64,000 nucleotides of DNA from Pammene aurita (taxonomy: Eukaryota; Arthropoda; Insecta; Lepidoptera; Tortricidae): NCBI GenBank assembly GCA_947086415.1, contig OX352296.1, forward strand, positions 23,944,748 to 24,008,747. Direction: 5' to 3'. The notes under the pieces were generated by a model. It was not told where the DNA came from. It ran no database searches and was given only the letters and a program-made list of their open reading frames with translations. The position numbers and the translations under genes are program-made. Positions 23,786 through 34,624 of this stretch are shown piece after piece (positions within the stretch are counted from its first letter, which is position 1; each line of letters starts with the position of its first letter).

Positions 23786-23880
23786 GTACAGTCGACTACA
23801 AAGAGATGTATCCACTTTTGGACCATATTACAACGCAATAAGGTGAAAAAGTGGATACATCTCTTTGTATTTGACTGTAC
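23786..23880. repeat. 95-nt hairpin (short foldback MITE)
   Basis: GTACAGTCGACTACAAAGAG...ATGTATCCACTTTT pairs with AAAAGTGGATACATCTCTTT...GTATTTGACTGTAC. The arms are about 34 bp with few mismatches, and the loop is about 27 nt. It is more likely a miniature transposon than a microRNA precursor because the arms extend to the ends with near-perfect pairing. Confidence 0.7.
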
Positions 23881-24399
23881 AATATTCCAACGACGGGACG
23901 CGCAGCGACTACAAACGCAGTCATGACTGTGATTGAGACAGCGATTGCAACTACTACTTCGGCTACAATTTCGGCTGTGACTTTGAAATTACATGGACTC
24001 CACTTTGAAATTACATTCTAATTTTTAGTGAGAGAAAGATCATTGTGTCTCCTTTTGGCACTTTTTAAGTAAGTACCCTTGTTCGAGCTGCTTTCGGGTC
24101 AAGATCTCGGCTCTGATTAGTCCAGCCCCGGATCCAAATTCAGTTGAGTATAATATATTTAATTAAGAATCTACTGCCTAGGGGTCCTAGGACATAGAAA
24201 TGATAACTGATAATATTTAAATTTTATTGATAATTTTTGAATCTTATTCATGACAACATTGCCTTGTAGTTGTGAATATGCATGTAATAAGTACAAAGAA
24301 TCTCGGTAAATTGTTTCAATGTGTTCTCGATTTGTTATTTGCATTAGATTTCTTTAGAATATAAAACATCAATATAATTTTAATAATTTTTAAGAAAAA

Positions 24400-25133
24400 A
24401 TAACCGACTTCCATGGGGGTAGCCGGTGAAGCATTATTGTAGATGGTGCACTTAGATTCCATACAATGAAATAACTTGCTTAACAAACGCAGCGGAGAGG
24501 ACAAATCGCCAAACCTGAACTATGCGTCGTTGAAGAGTTCCGTTCTGATCATCATCAGCTGTTCCACTTTATCAAATGTCGCTCTTTTGAATGAAAATGC
24601 TTGATTTGTTGATAAAAATACAAAAGTCACTTTATGTATGCCTTTAAGATTTAAGGAATTACCTCGATTCCTCATGGAACTCATCATCAGAACTTGAGCT
24701 TGACGAAAAAGGGTCCTGACAATCTAACTTGCTTAACAAACACAGCGAAGGGGACGAATAGCCAAACGTGAACTATGCGTCGTTGAAGAGTTCCGTTCTG
24801 ATCATCATCAGCAGTTCCACTTCATCAAATGTCACTCTTTTGAATGAAAATGCTTGACTTGTTGATAAAAATACAAAAATCACTATGTGTAAGCCCTTAA
24901 GATTTGAGGAGTTCCCTCGATTTGTCCTGACAATTAAACTTGCTAAACAAACACAGCGAAGAGGACAAATCGCCAAACGTGAACTATGCGTCGTTGAAAT
25001 CACTATTTGTATGCCTTTAAGATTTGAGGAGTTCCCTCGATTCCTCATGGATCCCATCATCAGAACTGCGTTGCGAAAAAAAGAATTTTCAAAATCGGTT
25101 CAGACATGACGGAGTTATGGAGTAACAAACATA

Positions 25134-25169
<36 letters not shown>

Positions 25170-25221
25170 ATACACGCCGAATTGAGAACCTCCTCTTTTC
25201 AAATCTTGAAGTCGGTTAAAA
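24400..25221 (-). mobile_element. AACCGACTTC-ended repeat with tandem ~240-bp units
   Basis: It is bounded by ATAACCGACTTCC (24400) and TTGAAGTCGGTT (25208-25219). Inside, units near 24470, 24720 and 24950 repeat CTTGCTxAACAAACxCAGCG, GTGAACTATGCGTCGTTGAA, and TTTAAGATTTGAGGAGTTCC. This is the opposite orientation of the monomers at 14.4 kb. A run of about 30 A (25137-25168) precedes the right end. A second copy begins head-to-head at 25244 (TTAACCGACTTCAATTTC). Confidence 0.6.
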
Positions 25222-25297
25222 ATAGGTAATCATTTATATTTTTAACCGACTTCAATTTCATAGAAGGAGGAGGAGGTTCTGTATTCGGTTTGGGCTT

Positions 25298-26080
25298 TTT
25301 TAGGGTTCCATAGTCAACCAGGAACCCTTATAGTTTCGCCATGTCTGCCCGTCCGTCCGTCCGCGGATAATCTCTGTGACCGTATGTATATCAATCACGC
25401 CAACAAAGTGATAAAATAAAAAGTGGAAAAAATGATTAATTAGGGTACCTCCCCTATACGTAAAGTGGGGAGTGATTTTTTTTTTCATTTCAACCCTAAC
25501 GTGTGATATATTGTTGGATAGGTATTTAAAAATGAGTAGGGGTTTACTAAAATCATTTTTTGATAATGTAAATATTTTCGGAAATAATCGCTCGAGAAGT
25601 TAAAAAAAATGTGTACCCCCCCTCTAACTTTTGAACCAGAAGTTTTAAAAATATGAAAAAAATCTCGAAAGTAGAACTTTATAAAAACTTTCTAGGAAAA
25701 TTACTTTGAACTTGATAGGTTTAATAGTTTTTGAAAAAAAAATACAAAATAATTTCTGAACTAAGTTTGTAATTTAACCGTATAAGCAGGTGTTTATTGT
25801 ACCTGTAATTTCTACAAAATCACAATGAAATGACGTGCTTTCAAATAAAGTAAAAACGGTGAAAATCGGTTCACGCAATAAAGAATTATCCCATAAAAAT
25901 CATCTTCCATACTTTAAGCTCGCGTGCAATAGTTTACTTAATTTGCCGATAGAACGCTCATATCATATCCTACATGGCGGTGTTATTTTAACTCTTAAGT
26001 GGGGACACTTACTGTGACGGGCGGAAAACTACGGAACCCTACACTGAGCGTGGCCCGACACGCTCTTGGCCTATTTTTTG
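25298..26080 (+). repeat. GGGTTCCATAG...TCTTGGCC repeat copy
   Basis: It starts TTTAGGGTTCCATAGTCAAC, has the CGTCCGTCCGTCC tract, and ends GGAACCCTACACTGAGCGTG then GCTCTTGGCC. It is closely alike to 35325-36157 (for example TTAGGGTACCTCCCCTATAC in both), so both belong to one subfamily. Confidence 0.65.
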
Positions 26081-26725
26081 TATGTATGTTCACCGATTAC
26101 TCCGAGACGCGTAGTCCGATTTAAATAATTCTTTTTTGTTTGAAAGGGTCTACTTCCAAGGTGGTCCCATATTAATCTGGTGCTGTTCTGATGATGGGAT
26201 CTATGAGTAATTAGGGAACTCCTCAATTTTTAACGGCATATGTATGGTGATTTGGGTGTTTTGTTAAGCAACTCGAGGATTTTCTTTCGGAAACCAGCAA
26301 TTTGATGATGTGGACCTCATGATGATGGTTGTTTTGATGATGATGATGATGATTTTTTTTAATGTAGGATATTCAGCGATTACTCCGACACCCGTGGTCC
26401 GATTTGAGGAATTCTTTTTTGTTTGAAAGGAACTACCTCTAAGAATGTTTCACATTAATCTAGTTCTGTTTTGATGATGAGGAATTGAGGGAACTCCTCA
26501 ATTTTTAAAGGCACATGTATGGTGATTTGGTTGTTTTTTTAAGCAACTCAAGCATTTCCACTCGAAAACCACTAATTTGATGGAGTGGACCTAATGATGA
26601 AGACCACATATGATATGTGGAACTTTCCTTACATTGAGTAGGTATTATGAACTTTTTCTTATATATCTTCACCGATTATTGCGAGATCCGTTGTCCGATT
26701 ATGATAATTATATCCACTAGAAATG
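26081..26725 (+). repeat. Two to three monomers of the 14.4-kb repeat family
   Basis: Units begin near 26090, 26375 and 26660 with ATTACTCCGAGACxCGTAGT and carry GATGATGGGATCTATGAG and CATATGTATGGTGATTTGGG. A GATGATGATGATGAT stretch separates them. Non-coding. Confidence 0.6.
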
Positions 26726-27728
26726 GAAAAATAAAAGCTTTTTACAAAAAAAAGATAAACCGACTTCAAAAAGGATAAAATAAATTATTATGTTATTTAT
26801 ATGCGTTACAAACTGATATGTTTGAAGTCGGTGCCAAGCCAAAAAGTTACAATACCGGTCAAATCAGCTTCAAGTCTGAAAATCACAAAACATATCGATA
26901 CCTACTTATGTACATTGCAAAGGTGAATGTGAATCTGTTACATTTTCACGTCTAAACCACTAATCCAATTTTGATGAAATGTGGTACCCATGTCTATATA
27001 CTCTGATACACGTCTACTTTGTCAATAATCAGATAAAGACGGCAAATTAAAAAAAAACATGTATGGTTGACCTTCCATAGAAAATTTGAAATATCGCGCC
27101 TTTTCAACTGAAAAGGTGAGTCCCACACACCCAGTGTGTCTGAGTATAGAAAGATCAATCTACCCATTGAATTCCTTTACACTTCGATATTACACCTTAA
27201 ATGAAGCACGGGCTCCGTTCGAGATATGGTTAGTCCGAAAACTAGTAAAAACGTTTATTAAGAAACATTATAAGACGCATGATTATACTTTCTTTCTGTA
27301 CTTGAATGAAAACCTACGTGCAGTCAATACCGTATTAGAATAGTTCTATAGTATGAAGAACAATTCACTGAGCAAATACGCCTCGTTCATATTAACTGTT
27401 TTGTGATTTTCAGACTTGAAGCTGATTTGATACCAGCACCAGTAAGCATAGAGAGCGGACGTGTCGCATATTTAAATAAAAATCTAAAATTGCATAATTA
27501 GCCAATTTCATCGGTTAGCTACAGTGAATAAAGTTTAAAGTGCGTCAATACATCACCTGTGAGTTACGCCAAGTTTACATTGAACTATTTCGCTAATCAC
27601 CTTGCGGAAACAGCACAGCTGCGATTTTTCATCCTTGTCATTCAGCGAGCACAGTACGTAAGTGCACACGATAACGCAACATAACTGCAGTACAAACAAC
27701 TGGATCTTCACCTATTTTCGCTTGAAAA

Positions 27729-28634
27729 ATGAATGTGACAAGATCACCTAGTAAAGTAGGCAGTGGCACAGGCAGTGCATCACAACCCGACCTGTCAATA
27801 TTAAACGAGTTCGAAACTGATAAACACGCAGCGCTTAGAAAACGAAAACAATCGCCAGGTCCGGACTGTGATTGTCAAGATGAACTCAAATTATTTCGTA
27901 ATGAGATGAGAGCGATGTTTAAAGAATTCTCGGGAAATCAAACCGAATTTATGACAGAAATGCGTAAGGATACGTCCCAAATAAAAACACAAATTCAACA
28001 AATGCAATTAGCTATTGAAAATCTCACTTCTGAACAAACAAAGCTTACAACTGAGATGTCACAAATAAAGCAAAAAAACTTCACTACAGAGACAAAAAAA
28101 ATAAAAACCCTGGAAAAAGACATAAATATTCTAAAAAGTGGGCTTTCGAGTGCAAGTGCAGCAGCAGCTCCATCTAATGAACACTTAATTAAGGAAATAC
28201 GCGAACGTACCGAACGTGAGAAAAATATAATTCTTTATGGAATAAAAGAATCTACAGCCAAAAACATGGAAGATAGGAGGTCACACGATGAAACTGAGGT
28301 CCTCAAAGTAATATCTTCCGCAGTGGATAACATACCAACACCTTCCATTATTTATCGCATAGGAAAACCAAAGACAGGGAAAAATAGACCCTTAAAAGTC
28401 TGCTTCGAATCCTCTCAGCCACCTCGACAGCTGTTGAAAAACAAGGCAAAGCTGATCGACAACGTAAAGATGTCCGACGATAAAACACCTGCTCAAAAGA
28501 CTTATCTCAACGATCTGCGACAGGAACTGATGGAACGTCAACAAAACGGCGATAATAACCTTACGATAAAGTACGTTAAAGGCACTCCAGAAATAGTATC
28601 AACATCAACCATATCAAAAAACGACAATCTATAG
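27729..28634 (+). CDS. LINE ORF1 protein (RNA-binding chaperone type)
   Basis: 301 residues, intact. A Ser/Pro-rich start (NVTRSPSKVGSGTGSA) is followed by DCDCQDE-like acidic/Cys residues and a long coiled coil at about residues 55-145 (MRAMFKEFSGNQTEF, TQIQQMQLAIENLTSEQ, TLEKDINILKSG). The C-terminal half begins EREKNIILYGIKES and holds an RRM-like fold (IIYRIGKPKTGKNRPLKVCF). No CCHC zinc knuckle is present. Such ORF1 proteins coat LINE RNA and help target-primed reverse transcription in the nucleus. It starts at the first ATG after the 5' UTR. It is AT-rich like ORF2. Confidence 0.85.
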   Translation: MNVTRSPSKVGSGTGSASQPDLSILNEFETDKHAALRKRKQSPGPDCDCQDELKLFRNEMRAMFKEFSGNQTEFMTEMRKDTSQIKTQIQQMQLAIENLTSEQTKLTTEMSQIKQKNFTTETKKIKTLEKDINILKSGLSSASAAAAPSNEHLIKEIRERTEREKNIILYGIKESTAKNMEDRRSHDETEVLKVISSAVDNIPTPSIIYRIGKPKTGKNRPLKVCFESSQPPRQLLKNKAKLIDNVKMSDDKTPAQKTYLNDLRQELMERQQNGDNNLTIKYVKGTPEIVSTSTISKNDNL

Positions 28635-28711
28635 ATACTCTCGCAGCATCGCAAGTACAAAATGACGACAACATCAATTATTCAATCCTAAACTCATATC
28701 GAGATCTAAAA

Positions 28712-31540
28712 ATGAACGATAAATCTCTCAATTTCTTTTACACAAATATAAGAAGTATTGTTAAACCAGGCAAACTCGATGAAATAAAATGCATCATTAA
28801 CTCGACCAAAACTATTATACATCTAATTTTACTTACCGAAACTTGGCTTAAAACAGAGGACGACGCTTTGAAGCTTAATATTCCTAATTACACACATTAT
28901 TTTAACATTCGAACAGATGCTAGAGGAGGCGGAGTATCAATATTTGTACATAATAACTTAAAACACTATCTTGCTGAAGAAAAATACATAGATGGAAACA
29001 ACTTCTTATGGATACGAATCAACAAGTTTGAATTAGATGTTGGAATTGTATATAAACCAGGAGATACAAACATCAGCAACTTTATAGATGAATTTGAACA
29101 ACAGCTGCAGGATAAAAAACGCGCAGTGGTGTTCGGCGATTTTAACTTAAACCCTCTAACTACAGAGCGAAATGTAAAGCGATACACAAACATGATTCAG
29201 GAATGTGGATATCACATATTGAACAACATACAGGACAGTCACTCAACAAGAACAACATCTACGACAAAAAGTATTCTTGATCATATTCTGAGCAATCTGA
29301 AAAACTACAATTTTGGTATATCTCTACTAGATTCGGCACTATCAGATCATGCACAAATATTTACAGATATAAGAAAATTACACCCTAAAACTCGCCAACG
29401 TATGCAGTACGAAGCTATAAACTACGATGTTTTATATGCCTCCGCGAACGACTTTGACCTAAAATATGGAATACAAGATTACTCTGAACTGGAAAAATCG
29501 ATTCGACAGGTAATACAAAAAAGTACAGTGAAAAAAACGAAAATATTAAATCCACCACAAAGTGATTGGATAAACAAAAATATTATAAATGAGATAAACA
29601 AAAGAAATGCACTGTGGACTCTTATCAAGAAAAACCCAGAAAACAAATCAATACAAGAAGAATTCAAAAGGAAGAGAAACGAAACAACACAACTGATAGC
29701 AAAAACCAAAAGTCAATACTATATAGACAAATTTTTAAAATTCATGGACAATCAGAAGAAAATGTGGGCTTTAATAAACGATTTATCATGTAACAAAATA
29801 AAGTCAGATAGTGCTCCTCCAAAGTTGATAGTAAACTCAGTACCTCTAACGAATGGTAATGATATTTGTAACGTTTTTAATAATTTTTTCGCCACAATAG
29901 GCTCGCAGCTAGCAAATCAGATTGCCACAAAATATCACAATAACACGACATTTACTCTAAATAAAAGCTTACAAAATGTAAATGTGTTAGCAAATTTTAC
30001 TTTGTGTACTGAAACTGAGGTATCAAAAATCATAACTGAACTAGACTCAAACTCTAGCACCGGAATTGATGGCATAGGTACTAAGGCACTTAAATGCCTA
30101 AAAGACCTAGTGCTTAAAACTCTTACACAGTGTATTAATAACTGTATCGCTACAGGTATGTTTCCTGATGAACTAAAAATCGCTAAAGTCTCTCCCATCT
30201 ATAAATCAGGTTCAAAAAGTGATCCAGGAAACTATAGGCCAATTTCAGTATTTACAGTTATTTCCAAAGTTTTCGAAAGGGTCATTTATAATCGTCTTTA
30301 CAAATATCTTACAGACATTAATTTTCTTTTTGACCGCCAGTATGGTTTTCGTACAAAATCCAGCACACTTTCTGCTACTGTTGACATAGTAACAAAAATA
30401 AAAACTAAAATAGATACTAAAAACATAGCACTAGGAGTATTTATAGACCTTAGAAAAGCTTTCGACACGATAAGTCACTCTCTGATCTTAAAAAAACTAT
30501 CAAACATTGGCATAACTGGAACAGCATTTGAAATCTTAGCGTCTTACCTCAAAAATCGCCAGCAAATTGTTAAAATTGGAAATTATCAGAGTGACACTCA
30601 AAATATAACGTGTGGCGTTCCTCAGGGATCAATACTCGGACCACTTTTATTTCTTGTTTATGTCAACAGTATTAGTCAGCGAAAATTACATGGAGAGATA
30701 ACATTATATGCTGATGACACTTGTATATTCTATTTTGGACATTGCATAACAAACATAATTCAATCGGCTCAAGAAGACCTAGATTTATTGCATGAATGGT
30801 TTCAGTATAATCTACTCACAATAAATATCTCGAAGACATCATACATTATTTTCAAGGCTAAAAACAAAAAAATAAATACTCACAAACCACTTTTTATTAA
30901 TAATCAGAAAATAAATCAATCTAAAGAAGAAAAGTACCTCGGTCTAATGCTGGATGGTGACTTGACGTGGAAGGCACACATTACGAAGATCCGTTCTAAA
31001 CTATCGTCACTCCTAGGTTCACTCCGTGGTGTAGTGCATTGTCTCCCTCGTCAGGTACGATACAATATATATCATTCTCTTGTACAATCTCGCTTAGATT
31101 ATCTCATTGAGATTTGGGGGAATGCAGCAAAAACAACTTTGAAAGATCTCCAGATCACTCAAAACAAAATAATCAAAGCACTCTTTCATTTCGACTTTCG
31201 TACTCCAACAAGTCAAATTTATGCGGAGACAAAACTCATGAGTATACATCAGTTGTACATATACAAAACTTGCCTATTTATTAGAAAAATATTAACTAAA
31301 ACGTTGCATAGTCAAGTGACATTCGCCACAAATAGAGAAATGGGCAAGCGCATCCTACGAAATGCTGACAACTTATGTTTACCCCCAGCACGCACAAAAA
31401 AATTTGGTAAAAAAAATATAGTCTATGAAGGAGCACGTATCTACAATAACTTACCAAAAACCGTGAAAGAAGCCACTACTATATTTAGTTTAAAAAAAAA
31501 ACTTAAAGCCCACATACTACTAAATATTCCGGTCGCCTAA
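28712..31540 (+). CDS. LINE ORF2: AP-endonuclease and reverse transcriptase
   Basis: 942 residues, intact. The N-terminal endonuclease shows NIRSI (about 10), LTETWL, GGGVSIFVHN, VYKPGDTN, GDFNLNPL (about 141) and SDH (about 210). Reverse transcriptase motifs follow: NYRPISVFTVISKVFE, QYGFR, FIDLRKAFDT (about 577), GVPQGSILGPLLF (about 634) and the catalytic YADD (about 666). A C-terminal region (KYLGLMLDGDLTWKAHI, RIYNNLPK) ends the protein. There is no RNase H domain. It nicks target DNA and copies the LINE RNA in place. All catalytic residues visible by eye are present. Confidence 0.95.
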   Translation: MNDKSLNFFYTNIRSIVKPGKLDEIKCIINSTKTIIHLILLTETWLKTEDDALKLNIPNYTHYFNIRTDARGGGVSIFVHNNLKHYLAEEKYIDGNNFLWIRINKFELDVGIVYKPGDTNISNFIDEFEQQLQDKKRAVVFGDFNLNPLTTERNVKRYTNMIQECGYHILNNIQDSHSTRTTSTTKSILDHILSNLKNYNFGISLLDSALSDHAQIFTDIRKLHPKTRQRMQYEAINYDVLYASANDFDLKYGIQDYSELEKSIRQVIQKSTVKKTKILNPPQSDWINKNIINEINKRNALWTLIKKNPENKSIQEEFKRKRNETTQLIAKTKSQYYIDKFLKFMDNQKKMWALINDLSCNKIKSDSAPPKLIVNSVPLTNGNDICNVFNNFFATIGSQLANQIATKYHNNTTFTLNKSLQNVNVLANFTLCTETEVSKIITELDSNSSTGIDGIGTKALKCLKDLVLKTLTQCINNCIATGMFPDELKIAKVSPIYKSGSKSDPGNYRPISVFTVISKVFERVIYNRLYKYLTDINFLFDRQYGFRTKSSTLSATVDIVTKIKTKIDTKNIALGVFIDLRKAFDTISHSLILKKLSNIGITGTAFEILASYLKNRQQIVKIGNYQSDTQNITCGVPQGSILGPLLFLVYVNSISQRKLHGEITLYADDTCIFYFGHCITNIIQSAQEDLDLLHEWFQYNLLTINISKTSYIIFKAKNKKINTHKPLFINNQKINQSKEEKYLGLMLDGDLTWKAHITKIRSKLSSLLGSLRGVVHCLPRQVRYNIYHSLVQSRLDYLIEIWGNAAKTTLKDLQITQNKIIKALFHFDFRTPTSQIYAETKLMSIHQLYIYKTCLFIRKILTKTLHSQVTFATNREMGKRILRNADNLCLPPARTKKFGKKNIVYEGARIYNNLPKTVKEATTIFSLKKKLKAHILLNIPVA

Positions 31541-31974
31541 TTCCGGCCCTGTCTTGCACACAACATGTGTTCGTATGCGTATGCCGCAAGCAAAGAATGT
31601 AACGAATTGTGCTCCTACCCGTTATAAAACAATTAAAAATGTACATGCACTGTAGATATTATTTACTTACTGGCGTTAATTTTGTAATTAGATTTAAAAT
31701 TAGACATTTAATGTTAATGAAAAACTGGTAAAATTATTCTAGTATAATCTTAAGTTCTCGTTAAGTGAAATGTAAATTTCTTATGAGACAATAAATTTCT
31801 TTAACCCGAAGCTGATTTGACCGGTATTGTAACTTTTTGGCTTGGCACCGACTTCAAACATATCAGTTTGTAACGCATATAAATAATATAATAATTTATT
31901 TTATCCTTTTTGAAGTCGGTTTATCTTTTTTTTGTAAAAAGCTTTTATATATGTGTAAGTTTATAATTGTTTAG

Positions 31975-32185
31975 CTTGTTGATTTGAATTTGCAACACCT
32001 ACGTATTTCTGATTATTTTCAATGGTTTCCGCTTCCCAAAGGTTGTCTGGAAGAGATCGCTTTTTAGCGATAAGACCGCCAATTGTTTTACCTCTGATTA
32101 TTATGTTTGTAACTTGTATTTTATGTGTTTCTTTATTTTGAGGTGTGCAATAAAAGAGTATTTATGTTATGTTATGTTAAAACAT
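31975..32185 (+). mobile_element. Non-LTR retrotransposon 3'-end fragment (unsplit copy)
   Basis: TTGATTTGAATTTGCAACACC runs through CAGTTGT-poor sequence, TTCCCAAAGGTTGTCTGGAA, CCGCCAATTGTTTTACCTCT, GATTATTATGTTTGTAACTT and TTTATTTTGAGGTGTGCAAT to a tail ATGTTATGTTATGTT. The same sequence in inverse orientation lies at 41004-41075 plus 44837-44955, there split by a hAT element. Confidence 0.75.
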
Positions 32186-32239
32186 AAAAAATAAATACAG
32201 GAGATAGCTCTTAATAATACACTCTTTCATGTAAAATTA

Positions 32240-32784
32240 ATTTGAAAACCAAAACCAAGCAGGCTGAGGGCTGTCCGACTAAGTGATTTACCGACCTATA
32301 TAAAACTTTTACTTTTCGATTAATAAGGTTCCAAACTGCTCGTTGATGAGGTAAGTGATCATACTGTGGCCGCCCGGTCTTTATACCACCATGACCTTAT
32401 ACACACACACGTTACCCGGTCCCATTACGCCTTTTGCACATTTTCGTAGTGGATCGATATCGCGGTAAAGCGCAGCACGTTTAACCGCGAAACCAGAGCG
32501 GATACAGAGCGAATCAATAACGGAATCAAAACCGCGGAACGTCGCCGCACGAATTCGCACTTGTTTCGCTCTCGATCCGCTGAGGTTTCGCGCCTAAACG
32601 TGTAGCGTTGCACTGCGGTGTCGATCCCGCTACGCAGATGTGCAAAAGGCGGGTGTTTTTTCAACGTTTCACCGTACACTAAGGGTTCAGAGCGTGTCAA
32701 GAAAATTGTAATATTTTGTCCGGTTAAGTAACAGGGGCGGCAATTTTTCTGGCCCGGGGCGCCAAATTTCCAAATACGCCTCTG
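32240..32784. repeat. Right terminal region of the first hAT element
   Basis: GAGGGCTGTCCGACTAAGTG through TGTGGCCGCCCGGTC (32270-32380) matches 44400-44514 of the second hAT element. GGGGCGGCAATTTTT...GGCCCGGGGCGCC leads to the terminal CAAATACGCCTCTG. A GC-rich block (32450-32640) holds inverted words such as GTTTCGC/GCGAAAC, perhaps subterminal protein-binding sites. Confidence 0.6.
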
Positions 32785-34624
32785 TTTACTATCTATACAT
32801 ATAATAAAGCTGAAGAGGGTCGAAAGTCTGTACATGGAAGATAATCGAAAAAAAGTTGGCTGGGGATACTTAGAATCGGTAACAGAACACGTTCCAACAA
32901 TTTTTAGAATTTTTGTCTGTTTGTCTGTTTATCTGTTTGTCTGTTTATCTGTTTGTCTGTTTATCTGTTTATCTGTTTATTTGACCGCGCATCACGTGAA
33001 AACGGCTGAACGGATTTTGATGAAATTTTGTATAGCGATAGTTTGAGTCCCGGGAAAGGATAATATATAGTTTTAATCCCGAAAATCAACCCTGGTGGGG
33101 GTGAAAATGGGGTTGAAACTTTGTATGGAGAATTTTTAAGCGCTGAAACGATTTACATAGAAACGAGTATCGAGATAATTTAAGTCTCGAGAAACGTCAT
33201 AGGATAGTTTTCAAACCCTTGTGGGGGTGAAAAGGGGGTTGGAAGTTGGTATGAGAATTTTTTTACCGCTGAACTGATTTAGATGAAAATTTGTATAGAG
33301 ATAGTATGGGTCTCGAGAAAGGACAAAGGATAGTTTCATCTTCAAAAAAGGGCTTCCCCCCTGCATCTTACTTTAGAACCGTAGGTCCAAAAAATTTGAA
33401 AAAAATAATGGAAGTGAAGCCTGAAAGGTACTTTCAATAAAAACTATCTATACATATAATAAAGTCTGTTCATGGAATATATTCGAAAAAAAGTTGGCTG
33501 GGGATACTTAGAATCGATAACAGAACACGTTCCAACAATTTTTAGAATTTTTGTCTGTTTGTCTGTTTATCTGTTTGTCTGTTTATCTGTTTGTCTTTTT
33601 ATTTGACCGCGCATCACAAGAAAACGGCTGAACGGATTTTGATGAAATTTTGTGTAGATATAGTTTGAGTCTCGGGAAAGGACAAAGAATAGTTTTCATC
33701 CCGAAAATCGACCCTGGAGGGGGTGAAAAGGGGGTTGAAAGTTTGTATGGAGAATTTTTAATAGAAATTAGTATGGAGATAATTTGAGTCCCGAGAAACG
33801 ACAGAATAGTTTTCATCCCGAAAATAAACCCTTGTGGGGGTGAAAAGGGGGTTGGAAGTTGGTATGAGGATTTTTTTTACCGCTGAACTGATAAAGATGA
33901 AATTTGGTATAGCGATAGTATGGGTCTCGAGAAAGGACAAAGGATAGTTTTCACCCTGGAGTTGGAAATTTGTATAGGGAATTATTAACCGCAGAATCGA
34001 TTTAGATAAAATTTGGTATGGAGAAAATTTGAGCTCTGCAAAAGGAAATAAAGTAGTTTTATCTCGGAAATTATCCCTTAAGCGGATGCAAAAGGTGTGG
34101 AAGTTTACATGGGGAAGAAACAACCAATAATCGCTGTACGTATTTAGATGAAATTTGGTACTGAAATAATTTGTAATTTTTTGGTCAAGGTGTTCATATT
34201 TATAACATGTTACCCGTCGATGCTTTAAATTTACCTTTACCCGCTCTTAAGAAATATTTGAAAATATCATATCATGAATGTCAAAGGGTTATTGCAGGTT
34301 CGAGGACTATATATGACGGACAAAGATGCATGGCCCAAACCAAAAAACTACTACTAAATCATCTAACATTTATAGGACACCGTTTAGGTAGGAAAATATC
34401 AAACGTTTTGTGAAGCAGTCAGATTAGGATTTATTTTTCTTTATAATTAAACAATGGGTACATTATCTGTCTCTCAAGCTGTTTTGATATGTCTTCTTGA
34501 AGAACTACGCATTATTTTGTATCTTTAAGATCTAATAATGTATTACTGTTTTGAAAAAATAAGTCCCGTCGAGTTTCTTTTCGGTCATAATACTTCTTGG
34601 GCTAGAGGTGTAGGGTTAGAACCG

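Larger units (their letters stand above)
27431..31807 (+). mobile_element. Full-length non-LTR retrotransposon (CR1/L2-like group)
   Basis: About 4.38 kb, flanked by a perfect 13-bp target duplication GAAGCTGATTTGA (27418-27430 and 31808-31820). It has a roughly 300-bp 5' UTR, two intact ORFs separated by 77 nt, and a 3' UTR ending AATAAATTTCTTTAACCC without a long A-tail. The exact duplication and open frames indicate a recent insertion that may still be competent. The clade assignment rests on RT motifs and the lack of RNase H; a phylogeny would be needed to separate CR1, L2, Crack and Daphne. Confidence 0.9.
26731..31948. mobile_element. ~830-bp TIR transposon (MITE) interrupted by a full-length LINE
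   Basis: The left TIR 26731-26893 (ATAAAAGCTTTTTACAA, AACCGACTTCAAAAAGGATA, TACCGGTCAAATCAGCTTCA) is mirrored on the right. The right TIR is split: 27398-27430 and 31821-31948. Removing the LINE and one copy of the 13-bp duplication restores an ~161-bp TIR that pairs with the left one. TA lies next to both outer ends (TA/AAAGC, GCTTT/TA), as in TA-targeting elements. No transposase is inside. Confidence 0.85.
13159..32784. mobile_element. hAT-type transposon shell filled with nested insertions
   Basis: The left end CAGGGGCGTATTTACC is preceded by TTTACTAT (13151-13158). The right end CAAATACGCCTCTG (inverse CAGAGGCGTATTTG) is followed by TTTACTAT (32785-32792). An 8-bp target duplication and CAG...CTG ends are hallmarks of the hAT superfamily. 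Just inside both ends lies a CCCGGGGCGGC / GCCCCGGG word. The right-end interior (32240-32420) matches interior sequence of the second hAT element at 44400-44514. No transposase ORF is seen. Its own sequence is probably a few kb; most of the 19.6 kb is other elements that landed in it. A chance pairing of two independent ends is possible but would need an 8-of-8 coincidence. Confidence 0.6.

Noticed and set aside
32915..32970. Regular TGTCTGTTTATC array, CRISPR-like at a glance
   Set aside because: It is a simple microsatellite without unique spacers, in a eukaryotic Helitron.
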